Origin: Macrocybe gigantea
Lineage: Eukaryota; Basidiomycota; Agaricomycetes; Agaricales; Callistosporiaceae
DNA length: 64,000 nucleotides
Reading direction: 5' to 3'
NCBI GenBank assembly: GCA_011319805.1
Contig: SJRY01000111.1
Coordinates: forward strand, 1-64,000
Below the pieces are notes generated by a model. The model saw only the letters and a list, made by a program, of their open reading frames with translations, had not been told where the DNA came from and did no database searches. A program made the position numbers and the translations under genes. This document shows positions 1-11,667 of this stretch, one piece after another (within the stretch, counting starts at the first letter, position 1; every line of letters starts with the position of its first letter).

Positions 1-2214
1 TTCGAGCGTGCTTCGACCCAGACCCAGACCTGAAAGAAAGTGAGCAACAAAGCACTAGGACTAATTGCCGCACGCTTGCCTTCAACAACGCTCCAAGATT
101 ACTTGATGGGAGATTCATGTTCATGGACTCCCTTGTCGCCATTTGCCCACCAAGTTGCCTCAGTATTGGCAGAGAGCTGGCGAATAAATCAAGACCTGGA
201 TCAAGCTGTCTGCCGATGCCTTCCAATAACAATATGGAGAGAACAGTATTAATAAAATCGCCTTCCATCTTGACGTGATGTACGCGAACAGCGCGCAGCA
301 CCTCCGTTAACAAATCCGAAATTTTGATTTGCCCGAGAGAAAAGGTCTTGCGTTTGACGCTCAGGATGAGATGTTGCATCTTCAGCGCGAATGTCTCTGA
401 ATCAAGTGCAAGCTCGGGAGAACGCGAACGTTCGACCATCAGTTGCCCAGCGCGGTATCCATCAAATTCCGCTACCGCGCGAAAGAGATCGAGAAAGTTG
501 CGACGATTAGCAGCATCCAGCGTGGTGGCGAGTCCTGCGTCAATGAAGACGACCTCTGGAATGTACCCGGCATGGTTCAACAATTCTAGTTCTGACCGCC
601 AAGCATCTGGAGCACCAGATAGCTTCCGCAAAGAGTCAACTATTTCGTCAGATTCATTGGCTTGTCGAGCGGCGAGGACACGTAGCGCATTTGATTCATC
701 GACATCGTCGTTGCGGTGTCGATACGCGGTATAAGCATTTTTGAGCAGTAGCTCAGTGGAAAGAGGTTTGTTGAATTTGATCATGATGTTGCCGGGATGC
801 AGATCGGAGTGAACGAAATTGTCTAGCAAGAGCATGTTCTAAGAACCTCGTGAATACCTAGATGAGGGCAAAATGCAAGCAACTCACTAGGAACGCATCA
901 AGACCGATGGTCGCAATCTGTTCGTCGTACGGACCGCCCCATTTTTGAGGAAGAATTCTAGAGGAAGGGCATTTTCAAACTCTTCCACCAACAGGTCCTT
1001 GGTCGACCATATCTGGAGGGGACGGGGGAAAGTGACGGGAACTTTGCGATGCGTAAAATTGTTTTCAAAAATAAGAAGGTTGTCGGCTTCATGACGCAGG
1101 TCTAGCTGCGAAAACATCATTTTACCGAAGACGGCGACTTCCTCGGGCAAAGATATCCACTTCATGCCAGGAAAGAGAGATATGAATTTTGCGAAGAAAG
1201 ACATGATGGCCAGGTCCCGGGAAATCATTTTTTCAACGCGGGGATGAAGGACCTTGAGGGCAACAGAGGCTGACGGAACAGTAGGAAGAGGTTCTTGGAG
1301 AATTGCAGGTGTAATGGCTGTTTTGGGCTTTTTTCGGGATTTCCGAGGACCAAGATACGAGGGAGGGATGAGATCTTTCTTCAGCGTTGCGCGATACACC
1401 TGGGATGACCGATGGTTCATACGACCTGAATCATTTACACATAGAGAAACTAACCTGAGCTATAGCGCCAGTGCCAATGGGAGTTTCGTCGAACTCTTCG
1501 AATACATCATCAAAAGGCCGCTGGAACACGGCTTCAACGACGTGTTTGGTGTGCTCAATTGAATGAGGCTTGCCCTGTGAGTGGAGCGAGCCTAAGCAGT
1601 CGCACATGAGAGCGGGAAAAGATCAGCTCGCGAAGCTGCCCATTGTGCTAGCTGAGCGTAAAGAAGGGGGTTTTAACAAGTTGGCACGCATATAAGCAGG
1701 ATGAGTGTCCTACCTTGATGAAAGTAGGACCAGCGGCTTCCATCTGCCTCACCAGAAGGCCATACCACCAAACAGCGCCCCAGCGGTCTCCGGGGCAGCC
1801 CTTGTCCACGTCCCCGACGAGAAGCATAGGACTAGTTATAATGACGGGCAGAAAGAGTAGGACGAGGTATATGAAGCGCTTCGCGGTGAGTACCGGCTCC
1901 CATATTCCTTCTCTGAGGACCGTAAGAATGCGTGACGTTATGGAATGGTGGGCCTCTGAAGGAGAGAAGATGGTGTGGCGGATCTGTTTTCGTTCGACGT
2001 CGTTGCAGGAGGGAGAGGGATGAGAGACGGGGATGCAAAGAGGGTGTGGAAGAGCGACTGAGGCCGCGGGGCGAGACAGAGGGCCAGGCCTCGCGATGGG
2101 GAGGATCCACAGAGCACGTCGTCTGGTAAGGAGCGGCCGCGGCGGCGGAGAGCGAGGCGCGAAGGACGAGGCGAACCTGGGCTTACAGGACAGGCGGGAC
2201 GCTATTCGATTCAT
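1..2214 (-). CDS. CQD1: UbiB/ABC1-family atypical kinase, Cqd1/ADCK2-like (partial at window edge)
   Basis: Mitochondrial UbiB-family protein kinase-like protein; yeast Cqd1 (YPL109C) affects coenzyme Q distribution. Exons seen on the minus strand: 2214-1714, 1651-1455, 1399-888, then from 838 leftward; introns of 62, 55 and 49 bp all have GT-AG ends. The first exon has an Arg-rich, acid-poor start like a mitochondrial targeting signal and a hydrophobic stretch (YLVLLFLPVIITSPMLLVG). Family motifs follow in order: GPTFIKLAQWAASRADLF across the first junction, the Ala-rich loop GTGAIAQVYRA, ALKVLHP with the ATP-site Lys, HSDLHPGN catalytic loop, and IDAGL in place of DFG. The insert between HSDLHPGN and IDAGL fits the ADCK2/Cqd1 subgroup. 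The frame breaks at a four-base C run (937-940); one extra base restores GPYDEQIATIGLDAFL, so a consensus error is likely. The 3' end is outside the window or hidden by a last intron. Its position next to glycogenin and the HD genes matches the conserved YPL109 neighbour of mushroom MAT-A loci. Confidence 0.88.
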
Positions 2215-2306
2215 GACATGACGGTCAGGTCAAGGCGGGCTGTGGCCTTTTTTGGTATGACGTCGTAGCTCCATCATCGACAGCAGGCCTCTCTCATCTC
2301 CTTCTC

Positions 2307-5134
2307 ATGTCTCCTTCCTTCGCCTTCGCACCCTCGTCTCCTCCGACGCGTACCTTCCAGGTGCACTGGCCCAGGCTGCTGCGCTGAGGGACATCCATCC
2401 TTCTCCTGCCGAACCGCCTCAGGTCGACTTCCAAACAGTCTGTCTTGTCACTCCGGAGACTGTCGATGTGTCTACCATAAAAAAACTGAGGTCTGTCTTT
2501 GACCTCGTCGTAGGTGTCGAAGCCATCGTCCAGGAAGACCAGAAGGGCTTGAAATTGCTTGGTATGCCGCTATCAGACGCGACTATATGCACCTTTTTCA
2601 CGCGTTTTTCGTTGAAATCTAGGACGCCTCGATTTGAACACAGTCCTTACAAAGTTGCACGTATTTCGCCTCGCACAATTCGAAAAAATCATTTTCTTGG
2701 ATGCCGACGTCCTTCCCATTCGGCCCCTTTCACATCTCTTTACATTGCCGTATGAATTCTCAGCCGTCCCAGACGTAGGCTGGCCCGATATCTTCAACTC
2801 TGGGGTTCTCGTCCTCGCACCAGGCGAACAAAAATTCACAGAGTTAACAGATCTTCTCAAGTCCAAAGGCACCTGGGATGGTGGCGACCAAGGTCTGCTC
2901 AACGAATGGCGCGGCGATGACTGGCATAGACTTTCTTTCATATATAACACCACCCCAACTGCCGCATACACGTAGGTTCTGTTGCTCAAGCAACTTGCCC
3001 CTCTCTTATCTCCCATTCAGGTACGCGCCCGCTTACGAGAGGTTCGGTTCTCGTATCTCTGCCATTCATTTCATTGGACCGAACAAACCGTGGAATTCAC
3101 TCCCCAATCGGCCGCCCTTCTATAACGACAAGAGATCCCTTCAAGCACGTCTGGGCAGGCCTATGATTACAATTCTCTTCTCGATCGATGGTTTTCTGTC
3201 TACGACATCCACTACCGTTCTCACCCTTCGCTGCCGCCACAGAGCTTCGGATATCAACGTTACGAGTCCGCGTGGAACGCGCCTCCGCCACCCTCCGTAA
3301 ACCAAGTTCCAACCCGAAGCGCCCTCGATTTAAAAGACTTACGAGAGTGGGCTATAAAGGGCACAAACGCTTATTCCGAGGAAAGTGAATCAAATTATCA
3401 CACGTTGCCTTTGGAGGGTCGCGTCGACCTGATGCGCCCCAAAACTATCAATCAAGAATATACACCGGACAATGTCGCTACTCATGTCCAGATGATGAGT
3501 ACTACCGAGTCAGCGGATTTGCCCGTTACGCCTGTCGCAGGCGAAAAGATGCTTTCATCCGACATCCCTCTACAATGGCACACATTACCTACCCCAGGAC
3601 CAGACGAAGTTCCTCCAAGCCCGCGCCCGAGAACTATCTCCCTACCTGAGACGCCCGTTCCTCGTGCACTGATGTCCTCGGTGATGTCGCCAGAAAGTGC
3701 TTCGGCTCCCGAGCCATCCCAAGAGAGGGAGGTGATCATAGCTGAAACCAAAGAAGTGCGAAGAACCCAGACCGGCATTAGTGCTACAGCAAGTCAAGAC
3801 GAGAACAAGAGAGCATATTCTCCCCCATGCTTGTTTGGAACCCTGCCATAGAGCCGCCTCCACAAAACGTTCCTACAACTTCTGCATTTCCCACTGATAC
3901 GTTTTATCCCAATGTGTGGGACCAAGTTTTGCCTCAGCGTAGCGAAGTAAAAACCGAGAGATCTCCGGCCCAGGAATTGACTTCCCTTTTTAATCCACTC
4001 CCGCCACCTGAGATTCCGGAGACGCTGGTACGGCAGGGCCATTATCGGCAGGTTACAGGAGAAGATGAAGTTGGCAAAACACCGAGCCCAGATCGTGGCA
4101 AAGTTAAGCCCGTATTTCCATGGGAAGAGAAACCGCGTCAGGCTCCAGGGCGAGTATTTCCCGCCGCTGATTCGGCCGAAGCGGCCACATTTCTGAGCCC
4201 AGGTAGTCAGACATCGCCGGAAATGCCTACGACGCCAGAGCGCAAACCAGCTCAGGCTTCAGTTCTGTCACCGCTACCCGGTTTTCCTTCGAGTTTGACA
4301 TACGTGAATGCTTGGGATACTGTTCCGAGCATACAAAGGCATGCTTCGCGACTGGTACGTTCACCCATTGCGCAGCCGCTGGCGCCAGCTTTCGAAGACC
4401 GTAGCTGGAAGAGAAGCAAGACAAAAAGCCGGGAAGAGAATGCAGAGGCAGACAGCCGAGACGGTGATATAGAGGATGAAGGGGAGGAAAGCATTGAGGA
4501 GATGCTACCCGTGATCAGTGCCTCTCCACACTCAGGCCGCTCTCTGCGATCAGATGCGCAAACGGTCAGTGACAAGAAACGAGAATACCGCGACTTTGGG
4601 GTACAGACAGACGACGTCGAAATGAAAGATGAAGCGGTCCAAGTTCCACCGGAACAGACGACCAAAGCTGCCAAGTCGTACGTTCGCGAGAGACGCCCGA
4701 CGATGTCAAGTAACCGACACTGGAGTCCGGCAAATGGCTCGACATCGCAGCCTTCCATCACCACCTACGACGCAAGCGAACGTGTTCCTGAAATGTCATT
4801 AGCTACCTCGGCTTTCGGATCCAATGCCAAGGAGCGACTTGCGGAACGAAAAGCATCTACGGACAAGCTTGGAACGCCAAAGGCCGCTTCACACGTCACA
4901 GCGCATTCACCCATTTCAATCGCCCGCCAGACTTCGAGCGAGTCCTCGCTCGGTTCACCGGCATCCTCGGCGGGGCCATTATCGCCTCCAGACAATCAAC
5001 CCACAAGCCCGCCTTTGAAGAGAGGTCGACGGGTATGGGACCCAGCACGAGGGGTGGAGCTGTTTAAGCGGGGATCGGAAGAGGTGCTGGCCCGATTTTT
5101 GAGGATGGGCTCATGGGAGGATGAAAATCGGTAA
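2307..5134 (+). CDS. glgen: Glycogenin (GT8 family self-glucosylating starter of glycogen synthesis)
   Basis: Cytosolic glycosyltransferase family 8 protein that primes glycogen by glucosylating itself and then hands the primer to glycogen synthase. Introns are 2562-2622 and 2972-3020. The catalytic part reads TLVSSDAYLPGAL at the start, FLDADVLPIRPL (the DxD metal site) and WPDIFNSGVLVLAPG, GGDQGLLNEW and HFIGPNKPW further on. A long Ser/Pro-rich, low-complexity linker follows, with YPNVWDQV and VNAWDTV repeats. The C-terminus ELFKRGSEEVLARFLRMGSW is typical of fungal glycogenins and resembles the synthase-binding tail. ATG 2307 gives MSPSFAF immediately before TLVSSDAYLPGAL once a single missing base near 2331 is allowed. 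Two more one-base deletions, at CCC 3137-3139 and CCCCC 3822-3826, break the frame; each extra C restores family sequence (RSPSSTSGQAYDYN; RAYSPPMLVWNPA). It is divergent from the UbiB gene, with start codons about 90 bp apart, and is a usual neighbour of the HD mating-type locus. Confidence 0.92.
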
Positions 5135-5373
5135 TGGGCTAGACGGACGGATTGCGTGCATCGCGGTTTGTGCAGTTTAGAGATACCCCGAAAGCCTGTA
5201 CGCTTAGCATATGTGTGACGTCATCGTGTTGATTGATGATGTCAAGCTTGCTGCAAACCAATATAAAAAGTACAAGCTCCCAAAGCAAGCCTGAACGTAT
5301 CGCGATGTCAACAAATTCTGGTGTCATTTACAACGTTTCCGAGCCTCATCTTAAAGAGTGACCTTTACCAACT

Positions 5374-5718
5374 ATGACACGGAATCCGATTAATAACCTC
5401 GTGTCTAGTCCCGCTAGCCTCGAAACTACAGCTGTCGAGGCTGAAGTGGCGGCCCCGAACTGGGTTGAATCTCACAAGGTAGAGAAAAACGCGGAATTGG
5501 CGACAGAGGCAGCTCATCATGCCGCCTCTGTCGCAAAGGCGAGTTTCGTTTTTGTTAACTGAGATATGTGCGGCTTGACTGCCAGCTCAATGCAGATGAA
5601 AGGTCCTGAATTGACCGGGTCTCCCTCTACTGCTTCGGACAGAGTCAGGGAACAAGCTCAGGACGCTGCTACGAAAGCGACGGCCGAGGGAAAGCCTGAT
5701 GTACCTGCTAGTAAATGA
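5374..5718 (+). CDS. Small unknown protein (about 100 aa), two exons
   Basis: I do not recognise a named family. ATG 5374 opens an exon reading NPINNLVSSPASLETTA then AAPNWVESHKVEKNAEL and an Ala-rich stretch. A short intron, either 5548-5595 or 5554-5595 (both keep the frame), ends in TGCAG and leads to an exon with GPELTGSPSTASDRVREQAQ, ending DVPASK and TGA at 5716-5718. The product is hydrophilic, rich in Ala, Glu and Lys, with no signal peptide or membrane segment, and resembles LEA/ConJ-like small stress proteins in composition only. The even codon use and the intact two-exon structure suggest a real gene. It lies between glycogenin and the DUF7721-type gene on the same strand. Confidence 0.6.
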
Positions 5719-6084
5719 AGCCACCTAGACTGGTCTGGCAGATGTTCTTCTGTAACTAAATTTACCCATTTGTATTGAAGTACTATAATAGAAGGACATT
5801 CCACTATGACGCATGAGGGGGATCCCTCATAATCGAGGGTCCCGTTCAATTACGTCATAATGTGCTTTTTATGTGTAAACAAGCGTCGACAAGATCGTTT
5901 CATCTCAATCGATCATGGTAAATTCAATCCAGCCCATGTTGACTTTAGTTTTACACAAGACATGCCACACAGGACACCTTTATTAGCCTTGCGAAGAAAG
6001 GTGTTGAGGCTTATAGCGATTCCCAGTGTCAGTCCTTGTTATTCATCATAGTGCATCTTGTGCGTTGCTGATCGTTGCCCGCAG

Positions 6085-6899
6085 CGGATCTCCACAAGAC
6101 CGGCGGGCACGAATACAACTCTCCAGACAACAACAAGCAGGGAAATGATCGTCCAGAATGTAAGTCACCTGCGATCACCTCTGGCTGGCTGCTGATCGTA
6201 TCCCTACAGTCGACCGAAACGAAGTCGTCCAGAACGCCCAGAAGCATGGCTCCGGCGAGAGCTCTCTCTTCGATACCGCCCTTGGCTTCCTGAACTCCAA
6301 CAAGGTCAGAGGAGTCGACGTCTCCGGCTGGACCGAGTCCTGATTGTATTGCTGATTCTCTTTCCTGATAACCTATTTGGTCTGTCAATTTGGTTCTGAT
6401 CCAGAATGAGCACGAGAAACCTCTGGACGAGGAAGGCGTTCAGAGGGCTCACCAAGCTGCGTATGGCGGCAATGCATCTGGCCTGTCTGCGAGCGCTCTC
6501 GGGAACGCTGCCGCCCTGCAGGTGAGCCGAATAAGCCTCCTGACAGCAATTTGATACGCATGCGCTCGTAGATCTTAAAGCAGTTCACGTCAGGCCAGAG
6601 CAGTGGCGGTCACAGCAGCGGCGGGAATTCCCAAACACAGCTCATCAGCATGGCTATGGCTGAAGCCACGAAGTTGTTTGACAAGACGGGCGGTGTTTCT
6701 TCCGGTAACAAGCAGGACGCCGTCAATGGCGCAGCCATGACCGTCATGAAGCTTCTTGTCCAGTCCAAGTTCAGCGGCACCACTGGGGGCAGCAACTCCG
6801 GTGGTTTGAGTGGACTTTTGAACCTCGTGAGCCATCGCATCTGCTACGAGCAGTAGTTCACTTATAAAATATCGGCAGGCTTCGCAATTCGCTAAATGA
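6085..6899 (+). CDS. DUF7721-type fungal protein, at least five exons
   Basis: Fungus-specific Gly/Ser-rich protein of unknown function. Visible exons are about 6085-6159, 6210-6304, 6405-6521, 6572-6826 and 6879-6899, with GT-AG introns of 50, 100, 50 and 52 bp that all keep the frame. Characteristic blocks are FDRNEVVQNAQKHGSGESSL, DEEGVQRAHQAAYGG, then a Gly/Ser linker and QLISMAMAEATKLFDKTGG, KQDAVNGAAMTVMKLLVQSK and a Gly/Ser tail. The last intron (6827-6878) replaces a read-through tail and gives the C-terminus ASQFAK, as expected for the family. The first coding exon is not certain: the reading frame enters after an acceptor around 6084, so the start codon must lie upstream. No membrane segment is visible. 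Confidence 0.72.
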
Positions 6900-7076
6900 T
6901 TGCCTAGAGTATGAGTGATATTGGGTGTTATGGAGCAGTGTGGGATCTCCGGGTACTAGTTGCAGCAAGAATAACACGGCGGTGTCATATACATAAGTCA
7001 GAAGAGTGCTTCATGCAAGTAATTGAGCGATTTGAAAAACTATGACAACGAATGCGAGGACACAAATTGCAAATTA

Positions 7077-8807
7077 TTATGAATTAGGATGTGTATTTGG
7101 TATTGGCATCAGACTTGGAGGACTTGATTGGTGGAGCTTCCGGATTGTCTCTTCCTGTGGTGAAGTGGAGGGCGTTGAACAGGGGTAACCAAAGATAGAT
7201 TGACCATGCCCTACAGGAAGAGCAGAGAATAGCGTTTCTGGCGTCGGTGGTACACTATCAGATGACCAGGAACTAGTTGACGAGGCGGACAGTCGCCTTC
7301 CTTCGCTTGCACTCGGCGAACAGCTTCGGGAGCTCGTAGTTGACACAGATCGCGAGTACGGTGAAAATGACTTGGACTTCGGAGAACGTCTAGGTAGACA
7401 AGGTTTTTTGTTGGTAGGAATGCCAGTGTGCATGGCGTAGTGCAGGTGAATCGAGAAAAAATGTTACGGGACTCTGGAGGGGCGCGGAGGACAGGAATTA
7501 TCCTCGAGACTTGCTTTTGCGGCTGGCAGCGTAGATGACGGACCAAAGCAGGGTGAGGGGAAGGACATGGGAATGTATGAGTGGCCATGTACCATACGTG
7601 TTGTGCGTCCGGAGGTGATTCTGCAAGATGGTGGTCGAAGGCAAGATCATGGAGCGTTAGCTTAGCGAACGCAGCAACGAGGGCGTCGATATCGGGGTTC
7701 GATGTGATGGACTGTGACTGTGAAGCGGGTTTCCGCATCCAAACAGTGGATGGGAATGTGAATGTTGCAGCCAAAGACGAATCCTCAGCAGGGTGAGGAT
7801 GGTACAATGCAGGAAAGGCAGTTGGCGGTGGTCGGGACGCTGGAAATTGCCGTTTCACAGCAGATGCTTCTTTGCAGGAAGATGGGACGGGCTAAAAGAA
7901 AGGCTTAATGGAAGTTAATACAAGAAATTTCTCGTACACACGGTTGGTCTCCCAGCTTTCGAGTTTGGCAATTTGTCTTTTTTTTCCCAGGTATGGTACG
8001 ATGGCTTCGTCCGCCGTTCAACAGTGGAACGGAAGTGTTCCTGAGATGTTGCAGAGCTCGTGGCATTGTTAGACCTTTTCAAAGGCATTCCTTCTTTCTT
8101 GGCGCGATTTCTGTGATTTTGGAACTGGGAGTGATATAAGTACCACGTATGGATGGACATCGCGTATTTCGAGCCTTACCCAAACTTCAATCTGTCTCGG
8201 TGTCATCATTGTATTCTTGGCTAAAACAGCACGTTCTAAAGCAGATGGGTATGCGTTTTCTTGAAAATATGCTTCAAGGACCGGGGTGCATTCCTAACAG
8301 TCACTCAGAATGCAAAAAGCGGGAAGACAAAATCCCACATACATGATTGAACGCTGGTTTCTTGATGTGCCCAGGTTGTGACCTTATTTGGCTGTCGGCT
8401 TTGGACGCGAAGTTACGCCCATGCGATAGCGCATATTCTGCCCAGGCTTGTGTTTGTCGCAGATAGAGGTCGCGCCAAATCTGTACTGTCCGCTCGATAT
8501 AGTTTTTATGACTATTGCCTTTCGCGGACATTGCAGACAAAGAACTTCTTAGGGATCGTTCGCACGCGCGACGAAGGTCTTCGGATGCCTTCTCGTAGGT
8601 AGACGATGCTTCATGAACTAGACTTGGTGTGAGTCCCAGATCGCGCAGTTGCTGAGTTATGGATGGTGCGCGGGGAATGAGTTGGTCATCCAGAGGAGTT
8701 GGTACAGGCTGTGGTGCATTGCGGTCAAAGAGTTGAGTACCGCATAGGGCGTGAATTTTCCTTGATATTGATGCAATTTTCTGAAGCCTATGTAACTCCA
8801 GGTTCAT
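7077..8807 (-). CDS. HD1: HD1 homeodomain transcription factor, A (HD) mating-type locus
   Basis: HD1 partner of the basidiomycete HD1/HD2 heterodimer that sets mating compatibility and switches on dikaryon development. Exons: 8807-8343 (155 aa, variable N-terminal recognition/dimerisation region), 8293-8180 (38 aa), 8124-7942 (61 aa) and 7891 leftward; introns of 49, 55 and 50 bp are all phase 0. The homeodomain runs from KKPAFNH through CTPVLEAYFQENAYPSALER and TPRQIEVW to FQNHRNRAKKEG, so helix 3 (W-F-x-N-x-R) is split by intron 2 after the Trp. The C-terminal half is Ser/Pro-rich with basic patches. A frame switch is needed near 7390-7480; one extra base in the six-base run 7404-7409 would join it to the SPKSKSFSPYSRSVSTTSS tail ending at 7077. 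It is divergent from HD2 across 184 bp. The MAT-A assignment combines the homeodomain, the pairing and the synteny. Confidence 0.9.
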
Positions 8808-8991
8808 CGTAGGATACGCAAGGCGAAGGGATATAAGGAATGAGGAAGGAAGGAGGCGATGGGAAATGCCCTTTATGGCTGCTTACATCAGCACAATGGA
8901 GTGTGACAGGATTTGTGTATTCATTGCAGTCACATATTATAAGTGCGACACACACCGCTGTGCCTCAACTCAACACCCCACTTCAGAGAAC
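8808..8991. promoter_or_regulatory. Shared divergent promoter of HD1 and HD2
   Basis: 184 bp separate the HD1 and HD2 start codons. A TATA-like TATTATAA at 8935-8942 lies about 50 nt upstream of the HD2 ATG. No other site is claimed. The compact divergent arrangement is the rule for HD pairs. Confidence 0.55.
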
Positions 8992-10626
8992 ATGCCACTC
9001 GCATTCGAAAATGCCTGCGACGAGACGTCCATTCATAAACGAATGCTCAATGCGGAAGAAGACTTTTTCTCGGCTGCAGCCAGTGGCGTTCGTGCTCTCA
9101 ACTGCTTTAGGGATTCATGGTCGTCCCTATTGACCGACACGGACCTCGCGTTGCAAAGCGACTCGTTATCCGACGATACCATCATCTTTGGAAACACAGT
9201 CGCTTCCAGGATTGCTATAGTCAGCGACTTCCTTATCGATTTCCAGACAAGCGTTGCTTCCTTGCAGACGGAGTTTGACGAGGTCTTTGCTCAGCTGGAT
9301 TTGAGCGAGGAACAGGACGATTCCGACAGCCAGCAATTAATCACTTCCGCCTTATCCAATTCTGATCTCGTTCATCCACAATATCAACACTCAGAACCGC
9401 GATATGTTAAACGGGGCCTGCGATGGCTTCGTGAAAATCTCCACAACCCATACCCTTCACGTGAAACCAGGGCGCAAATCTCTCGAGAAACAAGAACAGA
9501 TCAGAGGGATATCGATGCCTGGTTTGTGGATACTCGAAGGCGTATTGGATGGAACAGAATACGGAAGGATCACTTTGGCAACCGGCGCGCCGACATACTG
9601 GATGCAGCAGCAGATCATTTCCTAAAGAAGGGCGAGCGCGACCTCAAGCAAGATGTGCGACGTGCGTTTGTACGAATGGAACTCAGAGTCAAGGACATGT
9701 ATGATGAGCGGTATGCCGAGAGCGTGCTAGCGAACAAGTTCGATCACGCCGTCAAGGACATGACACCAGGTCTCAAGGCTGTGGCGGAGAAAGAACGGAA
9801 ACAGTGCCAAGCATCGCTCTCTCGCAAACGGCGCCTTTCCTATTCCGACTCCGTCTGTCCCTCGCTCCCGAAGCGCGCTCGCAATCAATCCCCCGTACTC
9901 CGTCATTATGCCGTCTCTGATCCCCTACCCATCTCCGAACCATCTGCTTTCAACATCTCATCTTTTACTCTCGCAACGAATGATTTAGACTTAGGGCCTC
10001 TGCTAGACGTCGAACTTGGCGATTTTTCACAGTTCGATCTTCCTTCGTCCCCATTCACCCTTCAATCGTTCCCGCTTCTTGCCGACTACCCTCCCCTGTC
10101 CTAGAGTTACCTTCATCTCTGGGCGACGGAGACATTAATTTCGATTTTGACCAACTGAACAAGTTAACCTGGAACATCCCAGTACAGCAAGCACCTTCGG
10201 AGCCTCTCTTCTACGGTGCGCGGCTCTATTCCGTGTATACTTACTTACCCATCTTGACTGACTGTTCTGTGCAAAAGAGCTGCTGCAGACGTCTCCGTCT
10301 ATGCCAGAGAGCATTATGCAGACCACAGACACCACTGTCATCAACGATAACTCCCCGTTTGCTCCGACTGACCCCGCTTCTATCACCGATTGGTCTTCCC
10401 AGCCATTCATAATTTCTCCAAATGGGGCAGATCTACTCCACCAGCTCCAAGACATCGCTTCCCCCACCCTCGATAATATGCTCATGAGCTCTCTACCCAT
10501 AGGACAGGAATTTTCCGATGAATTTTCTCATATTTTAGCTCAGGCAAGCAAAACGAGAAGCAGCGAGCACTCATGGAAGCCAGGGAATTGACTCGCAAGC
10601 TAGAGGCTGCTTTAGCCGTACCATAA
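8992..10626 (+). CDS. HD2: HD2 homeodomain transcription factor, A (HD) mating-type locus
   Basis: HD2 partner of the HD1/HD2 mating-type heterodimer. ATG 8992 is preferred over an in-frame upstream start codon at 8866, which would leave almost no promoter. The N-terminal ~145 aa is the variable region. The homeodomain follows at about residues 147-200: LRWLRENLHNPYPSRETRAQ, then DIDAWFVDTRRRIGWNRI and KDHFGNRR, the HD2-type extended helix 3. A basic stretch (SRKRRLSYS, LPKRARN) looks like a nuclear signal, followed by an acidic/hydrophobic C-terminal region. One intron, 10216-10277, has a good branch site. Two one-base deletions in homopolymers break the frame: CCCC 10093-10096 (one more C gives DYPPPVLELPSSLGDGD) and AAAA 10550-10553 (one more A gives ASKNEKQRALMEARELTRK and the stop at 10624-10626). 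The position equivalent to homeodomain Asn51 is Asp. Confidence 0.9.
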
Positions 10627-11667
10627 GTGTGCGTAAGTATGCACCTTATCTCAAATTCGCTATCGAACCTCCGAAGTTTGAGGATATTTATCGATTTTCT
10701 TTGTTGGCAGGGCGCCTCTGTTTGCATCAATGCAATCTGCCTCGCCTGACGGAACCTTGCATGTCGCCTTTAGCATAGGGACGTCGGGACAGCCACTAGA
10801 GAGACACATAAGGACATGGCCGACGGCTCTACACCGTCGTACAAGCATGCTAGGGGCAAAATCGGGTCCAGGTAGTCTTTGCGCCTGCGGAGAAATAGGA
10901 GGTGCGGTTTGTTTGGAAATTGCGCGTTGTTTGACAGAATACAGATACCTTGCATGCATGTAATACGCCTCTACTTGTATCACACGGCAGGTTTTGCGCT
11001 ACACCGTCTATCCTATTCCTGGCAGTCTCACGAATGAAACTGGCAATTCGGTCAGGACACGCGCCCCTCGCTTGCTATAATGAAGCTCCGTATGGAAAGC
11101 CGGACAACCGTGTAACGCAAACACAGCCACGGACCGATTAGGCACTAGAGTAGAGCTGGGTTAGATATTATTCCGCCGACGTTAGTAACGTGAGATACTA
11201 TCAGTACCTCTTGTGATGTTATTGCTGTTTGCAGTAAACTTGGCGCGACCCCCAAAACAACAAATAAATGCACATCTGGTCTGTCAACTTTGAACATCAA
11301 TATCTCCATGAAAACTTGACCAATTTCCATGAAATCGGAGATTTGAGCTTGCATAACATGTCCCTAGTTCTCGCCATAATCAAATTCACAAAATTGTACA
11401 GTATTACATAGGCCATTTTTGCTGCCAAGTCATGTGCTGTGCCTCAACGATGCGCTGGAATAACTGCACAAACTGGAGCTCTTTGGGGCCCACTAGCAGC
11501 CTCCACAATGGCCCCAGTATGAACAGTTCATTGATACTCAGATCATCATGTTTGTTAGTTTGTTGGACTCTCGGAACTTAGCTTCTTCTTGCCTTTCGTT
11601 TTCTCCATCTCATTTGGCCAATAGGAAGGCATCATACAAAGGACACCAATGCTCCAACAGGCAGGTG
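10627..11667. other. Intergenic stretch, no gene recognised
   Basis: No convincing exon, RNA gene or repeat family seen elsewhere in the window is visible. Base composition becomes more AT-rich toward 11.2-11.6 kb. It forms the border between the HD genes and the retroelement block. Confidence 0.5.

Noticed and set aside
3730..3830. An intron to explain the glycogenin frame change
   Set aside because: No donor-acceptor pair tested kept both frames, while one extra C in 3822-3826 restores the family sequence directly.
8866..8991. Upstream in-frame start for HD2 at 8866
   Set aside because: It would leave only 58 bp to the HD1 start and put the TATA-like site inside the coding region; ATG 8992 fits the usual short HD2 N-terminus.
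10660..11400. Beta-flanking gene or other MAT-A neighbour after HD2
   Set aside because: No exon with family sequence or consistent splice sites was found in any frame.
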